Shown one piece after another: positions 31,550 through 40,233 of a stretch of DNA of 64,000 bases. A program made the position numbers and the translations under genes. The notes under the pieces are model-generated. The model saw nothing but the letters and a program-made list of their open reading frames with translations. It was not told the origin of the DNA and did not search any database. The stretch spans positions 1 to 64,000 of the forward strand of contig NZ_BJDL01000001.1 of NCBI RefSeq assembly GCF_005405125.1. The letters run 5' to 3'. This DNA is from Lactiplantibacillus songbeiensis. Its GTDB lineage: Bacteria; Bacillota; Bacilli; Lactobacillales; Lactobacillaceae. Numbering within the stretch: position 1 is the stretch's first letter; each line of letters begins with the position of its first letter.

Positions 31550-31942
31550 CTAGTGCTGCATCGTCCGCCGCGGTCGCCGTTTACTGCGATCCGCTAAGCC
31601 GATACTGATTAACAGTGCCCCATCGACTCGCTGCATCGTCTGGTCATCTAAATGGGTGACACGATCTTTTAATCGTTGCTTATCAATCGTTCGAACCTGC
31701 TCCAATAACACGACCGAATTTTTTTCAATTCCGGTATGCGCCGCATTAATGTTAATATGCGTTGGCATTTTAGTCTTTTGGATTTTCGCGGTAATCGCCG
31801 CGACAATCACCGTGGGACTGTAATGATTACCAACGTTATTCTGCACGATTAAGACCGGCCGCATTCCGCCTTGTTCAGACCCGACGACCGGCGATAAGTC
31901 AGCATAAAAGATGTCTCCGCGTTTAATGTCAGCTGCGACCAT
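31550..31942 (-). CDS. mazF: MazF/PemK-family mRNA interferase toxin, no antitoxin gene seen
   Basis: A 130-aa protein of the CcdB/PemK fold ([20 protein letters not shown] near the start, then [23 protein letters not shown]). Family members cut single-stranded mRNA at short motifs. It resembles B. subtilis EndoA/NdoA, which also lies next to alr. In B. subtilis the antitoxin gene ndoAI sits between alr and ndoA. Here that gap (31943-32184) holds only a terminator and a promoter, with no frame over about eight codons on this strand. The C-terminus is basic ([12 protein letters not shown]). The ATG follows GGGGAG. Confidence 0.9.
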   Translation of the reverse strand: MVAADIKRGDIFYADLSPVVGSEQGGMRPVLIVQNNVGNHYSPTVIVAAITAKIQKTKMPTHININAAHTGIEKNSVVLLEQVRTIDKQRLKDRVTHLDDQTMQRVDGALLISIGLADRSKRRPRRTMQH

Positions 31943-32026
31943 CGCCTCATCTCCCCTTGTTACTGACGCCCATAGTTGTAATTGACTACTTAACTGTAGC
32001 CAACAACATGCCTATTCTTGCTACTT

Positions 32027-32056
32027 ATGATAGCATGAAAGCTCAACTTTTAGCAA
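32027..32056 (-). promoter_or_regulatory. Promoter of the mazF-like gene
   Basis: The minus strand has -35 TTGCTA (32051-32056), an 18-nt spacer and extended -10 TGC-TATCAT (32027-32032). It lies just downstream of the alr terminator, so the toxin gene is a separate monocistronic unit. Confidence 0.6.
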
Positions 32057-32078
32057 CCGTTTACTTATTTGACAGCGC

Positions 32079-32123
32079 TAAAAACCGGGCCAATGTCAAC
32101 ATTACCAACATCGGCCCGGTTAG
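32079..32123 (-). terminator. alr terminator
   Basis: Read leftward, AACCGGGCCGATGTTGG pairs with the CATTGGCCCGGTT arm, followed by TTT. The long GC-rich stem ends the acpS-alr transcript before mazF. Confidence 0.88.
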
Positions 32124-32184
32124 GATTTTATTTATCGTTCTTATTAGTATTGATTTGCGTAACTAATAACATTTGGTATCAGCC

Positions 32185-33318
32185 TTATTCGCCGTCAGTA
32201 TAAACACGTGGCAAGCGCGTTGCTAATCCGCAAGCAATCTCATAATGGATCGTGCCACAATAATCAGCGACATCTTGCAAACTAATCGTCTGCTTGCCAT
32301 CCGTACCAACTAAAGTCACTTTAGTTCCAGCTGGATAGGCTTTTGGTAGCCGCACCATCATCTGATCCATGCAGACTCGACCAACGATTTCACACACCTG
32401 ACCGTCGACTAAGACGTGAAAGCCTTGTAGTCGGCGTTCGTAACCATCGGCATACCCGATTGGCACGGTGCCAATCCATTCATCTTGATCGGCAGTATAA
32501 GTCGCGCCATAACTGATCGACTTCCCACGAGCTAACTTCTTCACAAAAGCCAGTTCCGCAGTCAAACTCAACGCTGGCTGTAAATGATACGGTGCACTTA
32601 GCTCCGTCCCCGAAGGATTTAACCCATATAATGCGACCCCAAAACGAATCACATTGCCATTGCAAGCTTGATGCCATAAACTAGTCGCTGAATTTGAGAC
32701 ATGCACATACCGTGGCAATTCATCAATCACCGCAATCAGTGCTTTCCAATTTGATAATTGGTGCATAAAGTAGGTGTCATCAGCTTGATCAGCGGTGGCA
32801 AAATGGGTAAAGATACCTTCAAAGTCAAATGGACTGTTAGCAGCTCGTAAGACTTTAACCGCGTCAGCTAATTCAGCCGGCGTCTGAAAACCAATCCGTC
32901 CCATCCCAGTATCCAAGGCAACGTGCACATGTAGTGGCTGGGTCACCTGATTAGCCGCCAAGACAGCTGCCGCTTGAGCTAACCAATCAGTCGAGCCAAC
33001 CGCAACCGAAATATCATGTTCCGCAATAACGGCCGCAAACTCTGGTTCCACAATACCTAAAACTAGAATTGGTGCTGTAATTCCAGCTTGACGTAAGGCC
33101 AACGCTTCATCTAAGATGGCCACACAAAATCCGGTGGCTCCAGCTTGTTTGGCTGCTTGCGCTACTTGAATAATCCCATGACCATAACCATTCGCCTTAA
33201 CGACGGCCCACAATTCAGTCAGTGGATCTTTGCGCGTCATTTCCTCATTAATATTATGTTTAATTGCCTGCAAGTCAACATGGACTTGTGTGTGGCGGTG
33301 TTCCCCAATTACAACCAT
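32185..33318 (-). CDS. alr: Alanine racemase
   Basis: A PLP enzyme that makes D-alanine for peptidoglycan and teichoic acids. It is the well-known essential alr of L. plantarum. The 377-aa protein has the PLP lysine K41 ([11 protein letters not shown]) and the second catalytic tyrosine in SISYGATYT. The ATG of MVVIGEHRH follows AAAGAGG by about 9 nt. An earlier in-frame start would overlap acpS deeply and lacks a site. It lies 2 bp after acpS, so they are co-transcribed. D-alanine also feeds murF in this window. Confidence 0.97.
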   Translation of the reverse strand: MVVIGEHRHTQVHVDLQAIKHNINEEMTRKDPLTELWAVVKANGYGHGIIQVAQAAKQAGATGFCVAILDEALALRQAGITAPILVLGIVEPEFAAVIAEHDISVAVGSTDWLAQAAAVLAANQVTQPLHVHVALDTGMGRIGFQTPAELADAVKVLRAANSPFDFEGIFTHFATADQADDTYFMHQLSNWKALIAVIDELPRYVHVSNSATSLWHQACNGNVIRFGVALYGLNPSGTELSAPYHLQPALSLTAELAFVKKLARGKSISYGATYTADQDEWIGTVPIGYADGYERRLQGFHVLVDGQVCEIVGRVCMDQMMVRLPKAYPAGTKVTLVGTDGKQTISLQDVADYCGTIHYEIACGLATRLPRVYTDGE

Positions 33319-33320
33319 CA

Positions 33321-33680
33321 CTAATTGCCTCTTTCCAAAATTACTTGCGTCATCACGAATTGATCGGTATGTGAGATTGAAATCCACGCCGGCCCGTCAA
33401 ACGGTTGGCGGGTGATTTCTGGACGGCCCGCAGCATTATCCAAAATTTCAACATCATGAAACCCAACTTGCGCGCCAATGCCAGTTCCAAAAGCTTTACT
33501 ATACGATTCCTTCGCGGAAAAGCGCCCCGCTAAGAATTCAACTTGTCGCTTTTGCCCATACTGGTTAAAGACCGCCAGTTCATTTGCCGTCAAGACCTTT
33601 TCCGGCAGCTTTAACCCCGCCGTCAGCATCGCTTGAATCCGGGCTAATTCAGTTAAATCAATGCCGGTACCATAAATCAC
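33321..33680 (-). CDS. acpS: Holo-[acyl-carrier-protein] synthase
   Basis: Moves 4'-phosphopantetheine from CoA to apo-ACP, needed for fatty acid synthesis. The 119-aa length is normal. The magnesium-binding Asp (GTGIDLTEL) and the [14 protein letters not shown] motif are both present. I chose a GTG start (codons MIYGTGIDL) 10 nt after AAGG. In-frame codons further upstream would add about 29 residues with no family match. The acpS-alr order is the standard Firmicutes arrangement. Confidence 0.95.
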   Translation of the reverse strand: MIYGTGIDLTELARIQAMLTAGLKLPEKVLTANELAVFNQYGQKRQVEFLAGRFSAKESYSKAFGTGIGAQVGFHDVEILDNAAGRPEITRQPFDGPAWISISHTDQFVMTQVILERGN

Positions 33681-33784
33681 AACCCCATCGCCTTTCAAAA
33701 TCTGATATTTCCAATTTACCACAGTCGCCAGCAATGTAACAGACCGTTTAACACGCAATCTTTTCACGATGGCATGAAACTAAA

Positions 33785-33945
33785 TTGTCGCTCCGGTTGG
33801 TCTGGACTGATGCTGGAACGTGGTGGCCACGTTTGGAAGCCTTAGGAGCGGTCTTCCAAGCCGGGCTTTGACTAAGGCCGGCAAGGTTCACCGACCTAAG
33901 TCAAACGACACCACTGAGCATCATCCAGTCCAGCCTACGCTAAAT
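33785..33945 (+). repeat. Structured intergenic element, subtype A, copy A7 (forward)
   Basis: A full forward copy of the GACTGATGCT variant. Outer arms CTGGACTGATGCT and AGCATCATCCAGTCCAG pair almost perfectly. The middle hairpin is TTTGGAAG/CTTCCAA and the last TTTGACT/AGTCAAA. It lies upstream of acpS and pairs with B2. Confidence 0.9.
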
Positions 33946-34009
33946 AACTATTACAGTTTAGTTTTATTCGCTGCTAATTCCCATAAATACTTAAAACAAC
34001 CCAAGCAAA

Positions 34010-34180
34010 GTCGCAGTGACCAGCTGATTCGCCGTGTCGAATCACTTGAACCGGTGATTTTCCGGTTTTAGTGATTGGGCCAGCTTGTTAGACATGTTCT
34101 TCGGCTAACAAGTGCCCTGCAGACCGCTTTTGGGCTGCAGGTCTGCCCCACCGCGAATCGGCTGGTCAACGGAGACGGTC
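34010..34180 (-). repeat. Structured intergenic element, subtype B, copy B2 (reverse)
   Basis: The second subtype B copy, on the opposite strand from B1 (9892-10067). Its ends GTGACCAGC and GCTGGTCAAC pair. The distal hairpin in forward reading is AATCACTAAAACCGG with CCGGTTCAAGTGATT, where B1 has AGGCCGG with CCGGTCT. Compensating changes are thus seen in B as well. Short open frames spanning A7 and B2 are not genes. Confidence 0.88.
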
Positions 34181-34245
34181 AAAATAATGAGCGCCTATCC
34201 CCATCCACCCCACTAGTTTTGCTTTAATTCTAGCATGTCAGCCCA

Positions 34246-34277
34246 CAAAAAAAGCCGAGCCTGCGCTCGACTTTTTA
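34246..34277 (-). terminator. cshA terminator
   Basis: Read leftward, GTCGAGC-GCAG-GCTCGGC forms the hairpin and is followed by seven T. It lies about 50 bp after the helicase stop codon. Confidence 0.87.
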
Positions 34278-34326
34278 CCGAATCTCCGTTACCGGTGATT
34301 CCGTTAGTAATGTTAATTAGTTAGCT

Positions 34327-35940
34327 TTAATCGTTAGTGCGAATCGTGAAGTTCCGCTTGCTACTTTGTTTGCGGCCATCATCATGGTTACGGTTGTTGC
34401 TGCGATTGTCTTCGCGGCTACGACCTTTGTAACCATTGCTCTTACGATCATTACCACGACGGCCACTGCCGCCTTTATGATCGCCATTACGATGATCACG
34501 GTCACGATTGCTACTGTGTGAGTAGCGACCGTTGCCACCGCCACGGTTACCGCCACCATTACGGCTACGGTTACCACGATAACCACCGCCACGACGATTG
34601 CCACCGCCGCCTTTATGGCGAGGTAATGGGCGTTCTGGCGTGATCTTAACAGGGACAGCTGTTGAATCATCCTTGGTTAAGTCGTTTAATAAAGCGGCAA
34701 CCAAGTCAGTAGCATCGTACTTAGCTAATAATTCAGCTGCTTGTTCAGCAAACTTATTAGTTTCAGTCTTAGCAACTAATGAATCCACATTAGCTTCAGC
34801 AGCAGCGATTTGACCAGCAAAGGCTTCAGCTTCAGTAGGTGGCTTCAAAGGCAACATGCGCACCTTAGTCAACTTTTCAATAACCCGTAAGTATTCCATT
34901 TCGTTCGGTGTCACAAAGGTTAATGAAACCCCTTTATGCCCGGCACGGCCAGTACGGCCAACACGATGGACGTAACTGTCAGGATCTTGAGGAATATCGT
35001 AATTGTAAACATGGGTGACACCAGAAACATCAAGTCCCCGGGCAGCCACATCGGTTGCAACTAAGATATCCAACTTACCAGCTTTGAATTCACGCATAAT
35101 TTGCGTCCGACGTTGTTGACTCAAATCACCATGAATCCCAGCAGCGTTGTAACCGCGAGCTTCAAGGCCTTTTGATAATTCGTCAACTCGACGCTTCGTC
35201 CGACCAAAGACAATCGTTAAATCAGGTGCCTGAACATCGAATAAACGGGTCATGATATCGAACTTTTCGTATTCTTTAGCTTTAACGTAATATTGTTCAA
35301 CCGTATCAGCGGTCAATTCTTTAGCTTTGATTTTAACATGGTGTGGTTCATGCATGAATTGAACACCAATCCGCTTAATTTCTGGCGGCATGGTGGCTGA
35401 AAACAGCATGGTCTGACGTTCGTTAGGCACTTGTTTGATAATCGATTCGATATCTTCCAAGAACCCCATGTTTAACATTTCATCGGCTTCGTCTAAGACC
35501 AACATTTTAACGTGGTCTAATTTAACGGTACCGCGACGAATATGGTCTAATAAACGACCAGGTGTCCCAACAATCACTTGTGGGTTTTGCTTCAAGTTTC
35601 TGATCTGGCGACGAATGTCAGCGCCACCGTAGACAACTTGCGCCTTAGCACCTTCGTCTTTACCCATACGGAAGATTTCTTCCTGGGTTTGGATTGCTAA
35701 TTCACGCGTTGGTGAAATAACAAGTGCTTGGATGTTATGGTTCGAAAAATCCAAACGTTGGAGGATTGGTAACGCAAACGCGGCGGTCTTCCCGGTCCCG
35801 GTTTGAGCTTGTCCAATCACGTCTTTCCCTTCAAGTACCATTGGAATGGTTTCAGCTTGAATTGGGGTGGCTTCTTCGTAGCCTGCTCGGTTAACTGCTT
35901 TAAGTAGGCTATCGGATAAGCCTAGTTCTGTAAACTTCAA
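34327..35940 (-). CDS. cshA: DEAD-box RNA helicase CshA
   Basis: An ATP-dependent RNA helicase of the CshA/DeaD type that acts in mRNA turnover, ribosome assembly and cold growth. The 537-aa protein shows the Q motif, Walker A AQTGTGKT, DEAD box (LVLDEADEMLN), SAT motif and HRVGRTGR. After about residue 440 the tail is low complexity, rich in Arg, Gly, Asn, Asp and His (RRGGGYRGNR-type repeats), typical of RNA-binding tails but long. The start is TTG, 8 nt after GGAGG. The 5' untranslated region is about 120 nt, a feature often linked to cold control. Confidence 0.95.
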   Translation of the reverse strand: MKFTELGLSDSLLKAVNRAGYEEATPIQAETIPMVLEGKDVIGQAQTGTGKTAAFALPILQRLDFSNHNIQALVISPTRELAIQTQEEIFRMGKDEGAKAQVVYGGADIRRQIRNLKQNPQVIVGTPGRLLDHIRRGTVKLDHVKMLVLDEADEMLNMGFLEDIESIIKQVPNERQTMLFSATMPPEIKRIGVQFMHEPHHVKIKAKELTADTVEQYYVKAKEYEKFDIMTRLFDVQAPDLTIVFGRTKRRVDELSKGLEARGYNAAGIHGDLSQQRRTQIMREFKAGKLDILVATDVAARGLDVSGVTHVYNYDIPQDPDSYVHRVGRTGRAGHKGVSLTFVTPNEMEYLRVIEKLTKVRMLPLKPPTEAEAFAGQIAAAEANVDSLVAKTETNKFAEQAAELLAKYDATDLVAALLNDLTKDDSTAVPVKITPERPLPRHKGGGGNRRGGGYRGNRSRNGGGNRGGGNGRYSHSSNRDRDHRNGDHKGGSGRRGNDRKSNGYKGRSREDNRSNNRNHDDGRKQSSKRNFTIRTND

Positions 35941-36068
35941 ATATGTTTCCTCCTAAGGATGACACCATGGGATTACTAGTAGCTAGGAAAAAATCCGTTC
36001 CCCGTAGTGCGCTTGCTAGTAAGCCAACGGTCTGACTTGTTTCGTGCTTCAAATAGTACAACTGAATT

Positions 36069-36097
36069 ATCATACACCGGTTAATGTAAATTAGCAA
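36069..36097 (-). promoter_or_regulatory. cshA promoter
   Basis: The minus strand has -35 TTGCTA (36092-36097), a 17-nt spacer and -10 TATGAT (36069-36074), giving a leader of roughly 120 nt before the TTG start. Confidence 0.6.
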
Positions 36098-36350
36098 GCG
36101 TGTTCACTCTGGCAAGCAACTACTGAATCACCCCTAGCTAAGCGATTAAACCACGCTTAGGACTGGCTGATTAGCATCTAACAGCAGTCACACGCCCCGC
36201 AACAAGCCATAAAGCAGCTTGATTTTTCAGAAAAATTAATTTATTTTTCCATATAATCTTTCAAAAACTTGTCAAAATTCTTAACCAATGACAACACGTC
36301 TATTTTAACGCGCTTCTACCGTCACGCCTATTAATAACCTCTATGGCTAA
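36098..36350. other. Non-coding DNA between MFS gene and cshA promoter
   Basis: I see no gene here and no strong hairpin after the MFS stop codon. The DNA is AT-rich around 36220-36320. Confidence 0.45.
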
Positions 36351-37787
36351 TTAAGCGGCCCGCCGCCGATTTAATAGCCGAATACCAGTAATGACCGTTG
36401 CCACTAGACAGATTATCAATGATACGATAAAGGCAACCCGCATCCCATCAATAAAGATTTCTGGATGAGCCGGTAAATAAGACGTGACTTTATATCCGGC
36501 TGATTGACTCATGGCGGAATAAAGGACCGTCGTTGCTACGGAAATCCCGAAGATCATGCCGAGTTCTCGCGCCAATGCATTAATCCCACCAGCAACGCCC
36601 AAGTCTTTGACTTCAACTGACCCCATTACAATCGCATTATTGGGTGCTTGAAAGACCCCATTACCGAAACCGACCAAGCCGATGAAGAACATAAAGACCC
36701 AGAGTGGCGTCGTTAAGTTAGCAAAGATGTAACCAACCTGGCTAATCGAAATGAGTACTAAGCCGATAAAAGTGAGTAGTTCCGGCCCAATCTTATCAGA
36801 AATTGCCCCAGCAATCGGCGCCACGACCACTTGCACAATCGGGAACGCCATCAAAGCATAACCCGCATAATTAGCCGCCAAGCCCCGTGCATTTTCCAAA
36901 TAAAATGGTGAAATCACGTTAAAGAAGAAGTTCGCCACAAAGATCAAGAAAGCACAGAGAATACTGATTGAGAAGCGGGCATTCTTAAAGAGCTGTAACG
37001 CCAAGATGGGATTATCATGATGTAACTCAATGCGCACAAAGATGATAGTGGCAATTAACGCAATCGCAAAACAACCTAAGATGATTGGCTTGGTGAAGCC
37101 AATTTCTTGCCCAATAAAGACGCCGGCAAACAAGCTGACCATCATTAGCGCAAACAAACTCGCCCCCGGCTTATCAATCGGCAAATGGCTCATTGTAATA
37201 TCTTTTGGCAAAATGACTTGGCCTAAAATCATCCCTAAAATACCGATCGGCACGTTGATCCAGAAAATATACCCCCAGCTAAAGTGCGCTAAAATCAGCC
37301 CACCAATCCCAGGCCCGGCAATGCTACCTAACGCTACGAATGAGCCAATCATGCCTAACGCCCGCCCACGTTCTTTGAATGGAAAGACTTCAGTAATAAT
37401 CCCATTGTTGGCGCTCATCGTCATCGCGGCGCCAACCGCTTGAATGCTTCGCGCCGCTAACAACATGAACAGGCCAGAATTAAATCCTGACAATAGTGAG
37501 CCAGCCGTAAACAAGGCCGCCCCAATCTTAAAAATACGAATCTTACCATGGGCATCACCTAGCTTGCCGAATAACAATAGCAACGCACAAATAATAATCA
37601 AATAAATTGACACAACCCATTCAGCTTGATTCATTGGGATCGTCATCGCCTTACTCATCACGGGTAACGCGATGTTGACGATACTGCCATCTAACGTTGA
37701 CATAAAGGTAAAGAGACAAACGGCAATTAATATCCACCAACGTCGTTTTTGAATCTGAGGATCAGTTGAAAATGAAGCTACTTTCAT
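36351..37787 (-). CDS. MFS multidrug efflux transporter (DHA2/EmrB type, 14 TM)
   Basis: A 478-aa proton-driven exporter with about 14 hydrophobic segments. The start of helix 1 has the DHA2 motif FMSTLDGSIVNIALP. The loop after helix 2 is GKLGDAHGKIRIF (motif A), and the GSFVALGSIAGPGIGGLIL stretch is the motif C antiporter signature. The substrate is unknown, and drugs, bile or phenolic compounds are usual for the group. The ATG overlaps the padR stop by four bases (ATGA), so the regulator and pump form one operon. Confidence 0.92.
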   Translation of the reverse strand: MKVASFSTDPQIQKRRWWILIAVCLFTFMSTLDGSIVNIALPVMSKAMTIPMNQAEWVVSIYLIIICALLLLFGKLGDAHGKIRIFKIGAALFTAGSLLSGFNSGLFMLLAARSIQAVGAAMTMSANNGIITEVFPFKERGRALGMIGSFVALGSIAGPGIGGLILAHFSWGYIFWINVPIGILGMILGQVILPKDITMSHLPIDKPGASLFALMMVSLFAGVFIGQEIGFTKPIILGCFAIALIATIIFVRIELHHDNPILALQLFKNARFSISILCAFLIFVANFFFNVISPFYLENARGLAANYAGYALMAFPIVQVVVAPIAGAISDKIGPELLTFIGLVLISISQVGYIFANLTTPLWVFMFFIGLVGFGNGVFQAPNNAIVMGSVEVKDLGVAGGINALARELGMIFGISVATTVLYSAMSQSAGYKVTSYLPAHPEIFIDGMRVAFIVSLIICLVATVITGIRLLNRRRAA

Positions 37788-38326
37788 GATGTACTTTCCT
37801 TCTTTGCTTGAATTAAGGCGTCGACCCAGTTGAGCTGAGCCTGTGCGCGGACCTGTTGTAACTCATTAACTAACAACACATCAGCAATATCCGCCCCAAC
37901 CATGTGCACATTGTGTTGAAGCCGAGTTTGCTGGTCCGTCAGGCGACTCAACTGACCTTGAGTGAACGCTTTAAAATCTGTTAAAACGGCCAACTGCTGG
38001 TCAATCGTTAATAAATGTAAAAAGTTCAATTTGATCTGAAATGTCAGCTGCGTCTGTTTATTCAATGCCACTGGTGCCAATACTAACGTCCAAAAATGTT
38101 GCTGACCATTCGTGGTAAGTGTGGCCACTTTTTGGGGCCGCTTGCTCGTGGTCGGCTTAAAACCCAAGGTCAGCTCACCCGCTGCTGCTAACTTATCAAG
38201 CAACGGGTAAAGCGCCCCAAAACTAATCGTCAGTTCTTGACCAACAACGCTGACTAAGGCCTTCCGTAACTGATAGCCGGTCATCGGTCGATCCATTAAT
38301 TGCCCTAAAATAAATAATTCATACAT
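37784..38326 (-). CDS. PadR-family transcriptional regulator
   Basis: A 180-aa protein. Its N-terminal winged helix (YELFILGQLMDRPMTGYQL, then FGALYPLLDKLAAAGEL) is the PadR signature. The C-terminal half is helical for dimerisation (Vir_C family layout). It is first in an operon with the MFS pump and has an inverted repeat in its own promoter, so autorepression relieved by a pump substrate is likely. It is not L. plantarum PadR of phenolic acid decarboxylase itself, since no padA is nearby. Confidence 0.9.
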   Translation of the reverse strand: MYELFILGQLMDRPMTGYQLRKALVSVVGQELTISFGALYPLLDKLAAAGELTLGFKPTTSKRPQKVATLTTNGQQHFWTLVLAPVALNKQTQLTFQIKLNFLHLLTIDQQLAVLTDFKAFTQGQLSRLTDQQTRLQHNVHMVGADIADVLLVNELQQVRAQAQLNWVDALIQAKKESTS

Positions 38327-38357
38327 TTTTAACCACCGCCTTTTTTAGCGCATCATT

Positions 38358-38386
38358 ATTATATGTATCTTTTAGATATATTACAA
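38358..38386 (-). promoter_or_regulatory. padR-MFS promoter with inverted-repeat operator
   Basis: The minus strand has -35 TTGTAA (38381-38386), a 17-nt spacer and perfect -10 TATAAT (38358-38363). The perfect dyad TATCT-AAA-AGATA (38366-38378) fills the spacer. This position suits a repressor, and the encoded PadR protein is the best candidate. Confidence 0.75.
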
Positions 38387-38429
38387 GCGTTTCTATTTTT
38401 TAATTTTGAGTGGCTTAGTTGGCGGAAAA

Positions 38430-38456
38430 TGACCACTCTGGTTGGTCCATAATCGG
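38430..38456 (+). repeat. Remnant of subtype A element (left end only), copy A8
   Basis: About 26 bp matching the left end of subtype A (CCACTCTGGTTGG, then TCCATAATCGG), after which the match stops. It looks like what remained after a deletion. No right end is nearby. Confidence 0.65.
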
Positions 38457-38558
38457 TTTGACCACAACCCCTAAGCTAATAAGTAGTGATTAACTAATTT
38501 CAAAATAATACATGATCTAACAATAGTCACAATGACCAAATTAACAGCTGGCCAAACA

Positions 38559-38598
38559 AAAAAGACACGACTCAGTCAACTGACCAATTCGTGTCTGG
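38559..38598 (-). terminator. murF terminator
   Basis: Read leftward, AGACACGA pairs with TCGTGTCT around a loop with a further TTGGTCAGTTGAC pairing, followed by six T. Confidence 0.88.
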
Positions 38599-38608
38599 CA
38601 ATACTTTA

Positions 38609-39985
38609 TTAAGCTTCTAATGCCGCTAAAACATTCTCTAAATGAATCCCGTGACTGCCTTTTAACAGCACTTCATCATCCGCAGTAACGGCTTGTTTTA
38701 AATCATTAATTAATTGTGGTTGTTCATGCGTTGGATAGTAATGAATTGCGGTTGCTGGATACTTCGCCGCCAGATCCGTTGCTAAGGCCTGCATGTGTTC
38801 CCCATTCAAATAAACGCTTTGAATGGTTTCTGGATTCAATTCGCTCGCCAAACTAGCATGCAACTGATCGGCTTGCGCACCCAATTCCAACATATCCCCT
38901 AAAACAACAATCCGTTGGCCAGTAACCGGGGTCGCTGCAAAGGCTGCTAAGACACGCTTGGCCGCGGTGGGATTAGAATTGTAAACATCACTCAAAATAG
39001 CCTCACCATTATGTCCGGTTAACCATTCGGTCCGATTCTCAGTTGGTACGAACTTAGCTAGCGCTTGTTGTGCCGGCTTTTCCCGGACGTGAAAGGTATC
39101 GGCAACTAATAACGCTGCCATGGCATTATTCACATTGTAGGCACCCATCATTGGAATCGTAAATGGTGACTCTGGCCAAAGACTAGCCGTAAAGCTAGTC
39201 GTCGCCCGACTCGTTTCAATCGCACTGGCACTCAACGTATTATCAGCATTCAAGCCAAAGGTCCGTTGGCGTTGTGTGACCTCTTTGGCCCGTGTTTGTA
39301 ACAATGGTTCATCACCATTATAGATAAAGGTCCCATCCGCTTTTAAGCCATGGACGATTTCCATCTTTGCATCGGCAATCTTGTCGCGTGTACCAAAGAA
39401 TTCAATATGCGCTTCCCCAACCATTGTGATCACGGCCACGTCCGGTTGTACCAAGTTGCTGAGAAAATCCAATTCACCAAAGTGATCCATGCCCATTTCA
39501 ACTACAACGACTTCCGTGTTAGGTTCCATACTCAATAACGTAATTGGCACCCCAATTTGGTTATTGAAATTAGCATGCGTCTTGGTGACATTGAATTGCG
39601 TACTTAACACACTAGCAATCATATCCTTGGTCGTGGTCTTCCCATTACTACCCGTGACCGCAACCACTTTAGGATTGATCTTTTGTAAATAATATTGGCC
39701 CAATTGTTGTAACGCTGTCAACGTATCTGGCACCAAAATAACGGGTAACTCGCTTGGTGCACTATCAGTATGATCAGTTGCCCATAAAGTTGCCACCGCC
39801 CCATGGTCAATTGCGCTTTGAATATAGTCATGACCATCATTGGCTCCCGTGAGCGGCACAAATAAATCGCCTGCTGTTAAGTGTCGACTATCAAAGGCCA
39901 CACCCGTCACATTGACGTCTGGCCAGACTTGCGCCGCATTCACAGCTTGAACTGCTTTCGCAATTTCGGTAACTTGCATCTTCAT
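38609..39985 (-). CDS. murF: UDP-MurNAc-tripeptide--D-alanyl-D-alanine (or D-lactate) ligase MurF
   Basis: Adds the terminal dipeptide to UDP-MurNAc-tripeptide. In L. plantarum-type bacteria that end is D-Ala-D-Lac, giving natural vancomycin resistance. That point is family knowledge, not read here. The 458-aa protein has the Mur ligase ATP loop VTGSNGKTTTKDM, the VVEMGMDHFGELDFL segment and a C-terminal domain with YNSNPTA. The ATG of MKMQVTE follows GGAGAG by 9 nt. In-frame codons upstream have no site. It is transcribed alone, with a terminator after it. Confidence 0.96.
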   Translation of the reverse strand: MKMQVTEIAKAVQAVNAAQVWPDVNVTGVAFDSRHLTAGDLFVPLTGANDGHDYIQSAIDHGAVATLWATDHTDSAPSELPVILVPDTLTALQQLGQYYLQKINPKVVAVTGSNGKTTTKDMIASVLSTQFNVTKTHANFNNQIGVPITLLSMEPNTEVVVVEMGMDHFGELDFLSNLVQPDVAVITMVGEAHIEFFGTRDKIADAKMEIVHGLKADGTFIYNGDEPLLQTRAKEVTQRQRTFGLNADNTLSASAIETSRATTSFTASLWPESPFTIPMMGAYNVNNAMAALLVADTFHVREKPAQQALAKFVPTENRTEWLTGHNGEAILSDVYNSNPTAAKRVLAAFAATPVTGQRIVVLGDMLELGAQADQLHASLASELNPETIQSVYLNGEHMQALATDLAAKYPATAIHYYPTHEQPQLINDLKQAVTADDEVLLKGSHGIHLENVLAALEA

Positions 39986-40185
39986 ATGATATAACTCTCC
40001 ATTCACGGTTCTCATTAATTAGTGAACCCGTATTCCTGACTAGTACCGCTTTTTTAAACCGATTAGTGGCAGATTTAGTGTTAACTAAATTTGACTATCG
40101 CATTGAAAATTATACCACTTTGACGAGTGGGACTCTACGAACTCTCATAAATTGCCCAGTTCTAACACTAATTATGCGTGAAAGT

Positions 40186-40230
40186 AAAAGCGCAGTCCCA
40201 GCTTAACTAACTGTTCTGCGCTTCTTCATA
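40186..40230 (-). terminator. Terminator after the unknown gene at 40234
   Basis: Read leftward, AAGCGCAG pairs with CTGCGCTT around a loop of about 20 bases, followed by TTACTTT. This is weaker than the other terminators. Confidence 0.65.
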
Positions 40231-40233
40231 GCA

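Noticed and set aside
31957-32166. 69-codon forward frame as a possible antitoxin for mazF
   Set aside because: It lies opposite the mazF strand, covers the alr terminator and the mazF promoter, lacks a ribosome binding site and does not resemble MazE.
33820-34071. 83-codon forward frame
   Set aside because: It spans repeat copies A7 and B2 and has no ribosome binding site.
34317-34670. 117-codon frame over the cshA tail
   Set aside because: It is a shadow of the Arg/Gly-rich coding repeats.
35980-36050. Possible third type D element upstream of cshA (GTGCGCTTGCTAGTAAGCC)
   Set aside because: It shares only the GCTTGCTA core with type D and lacks the paired arms.
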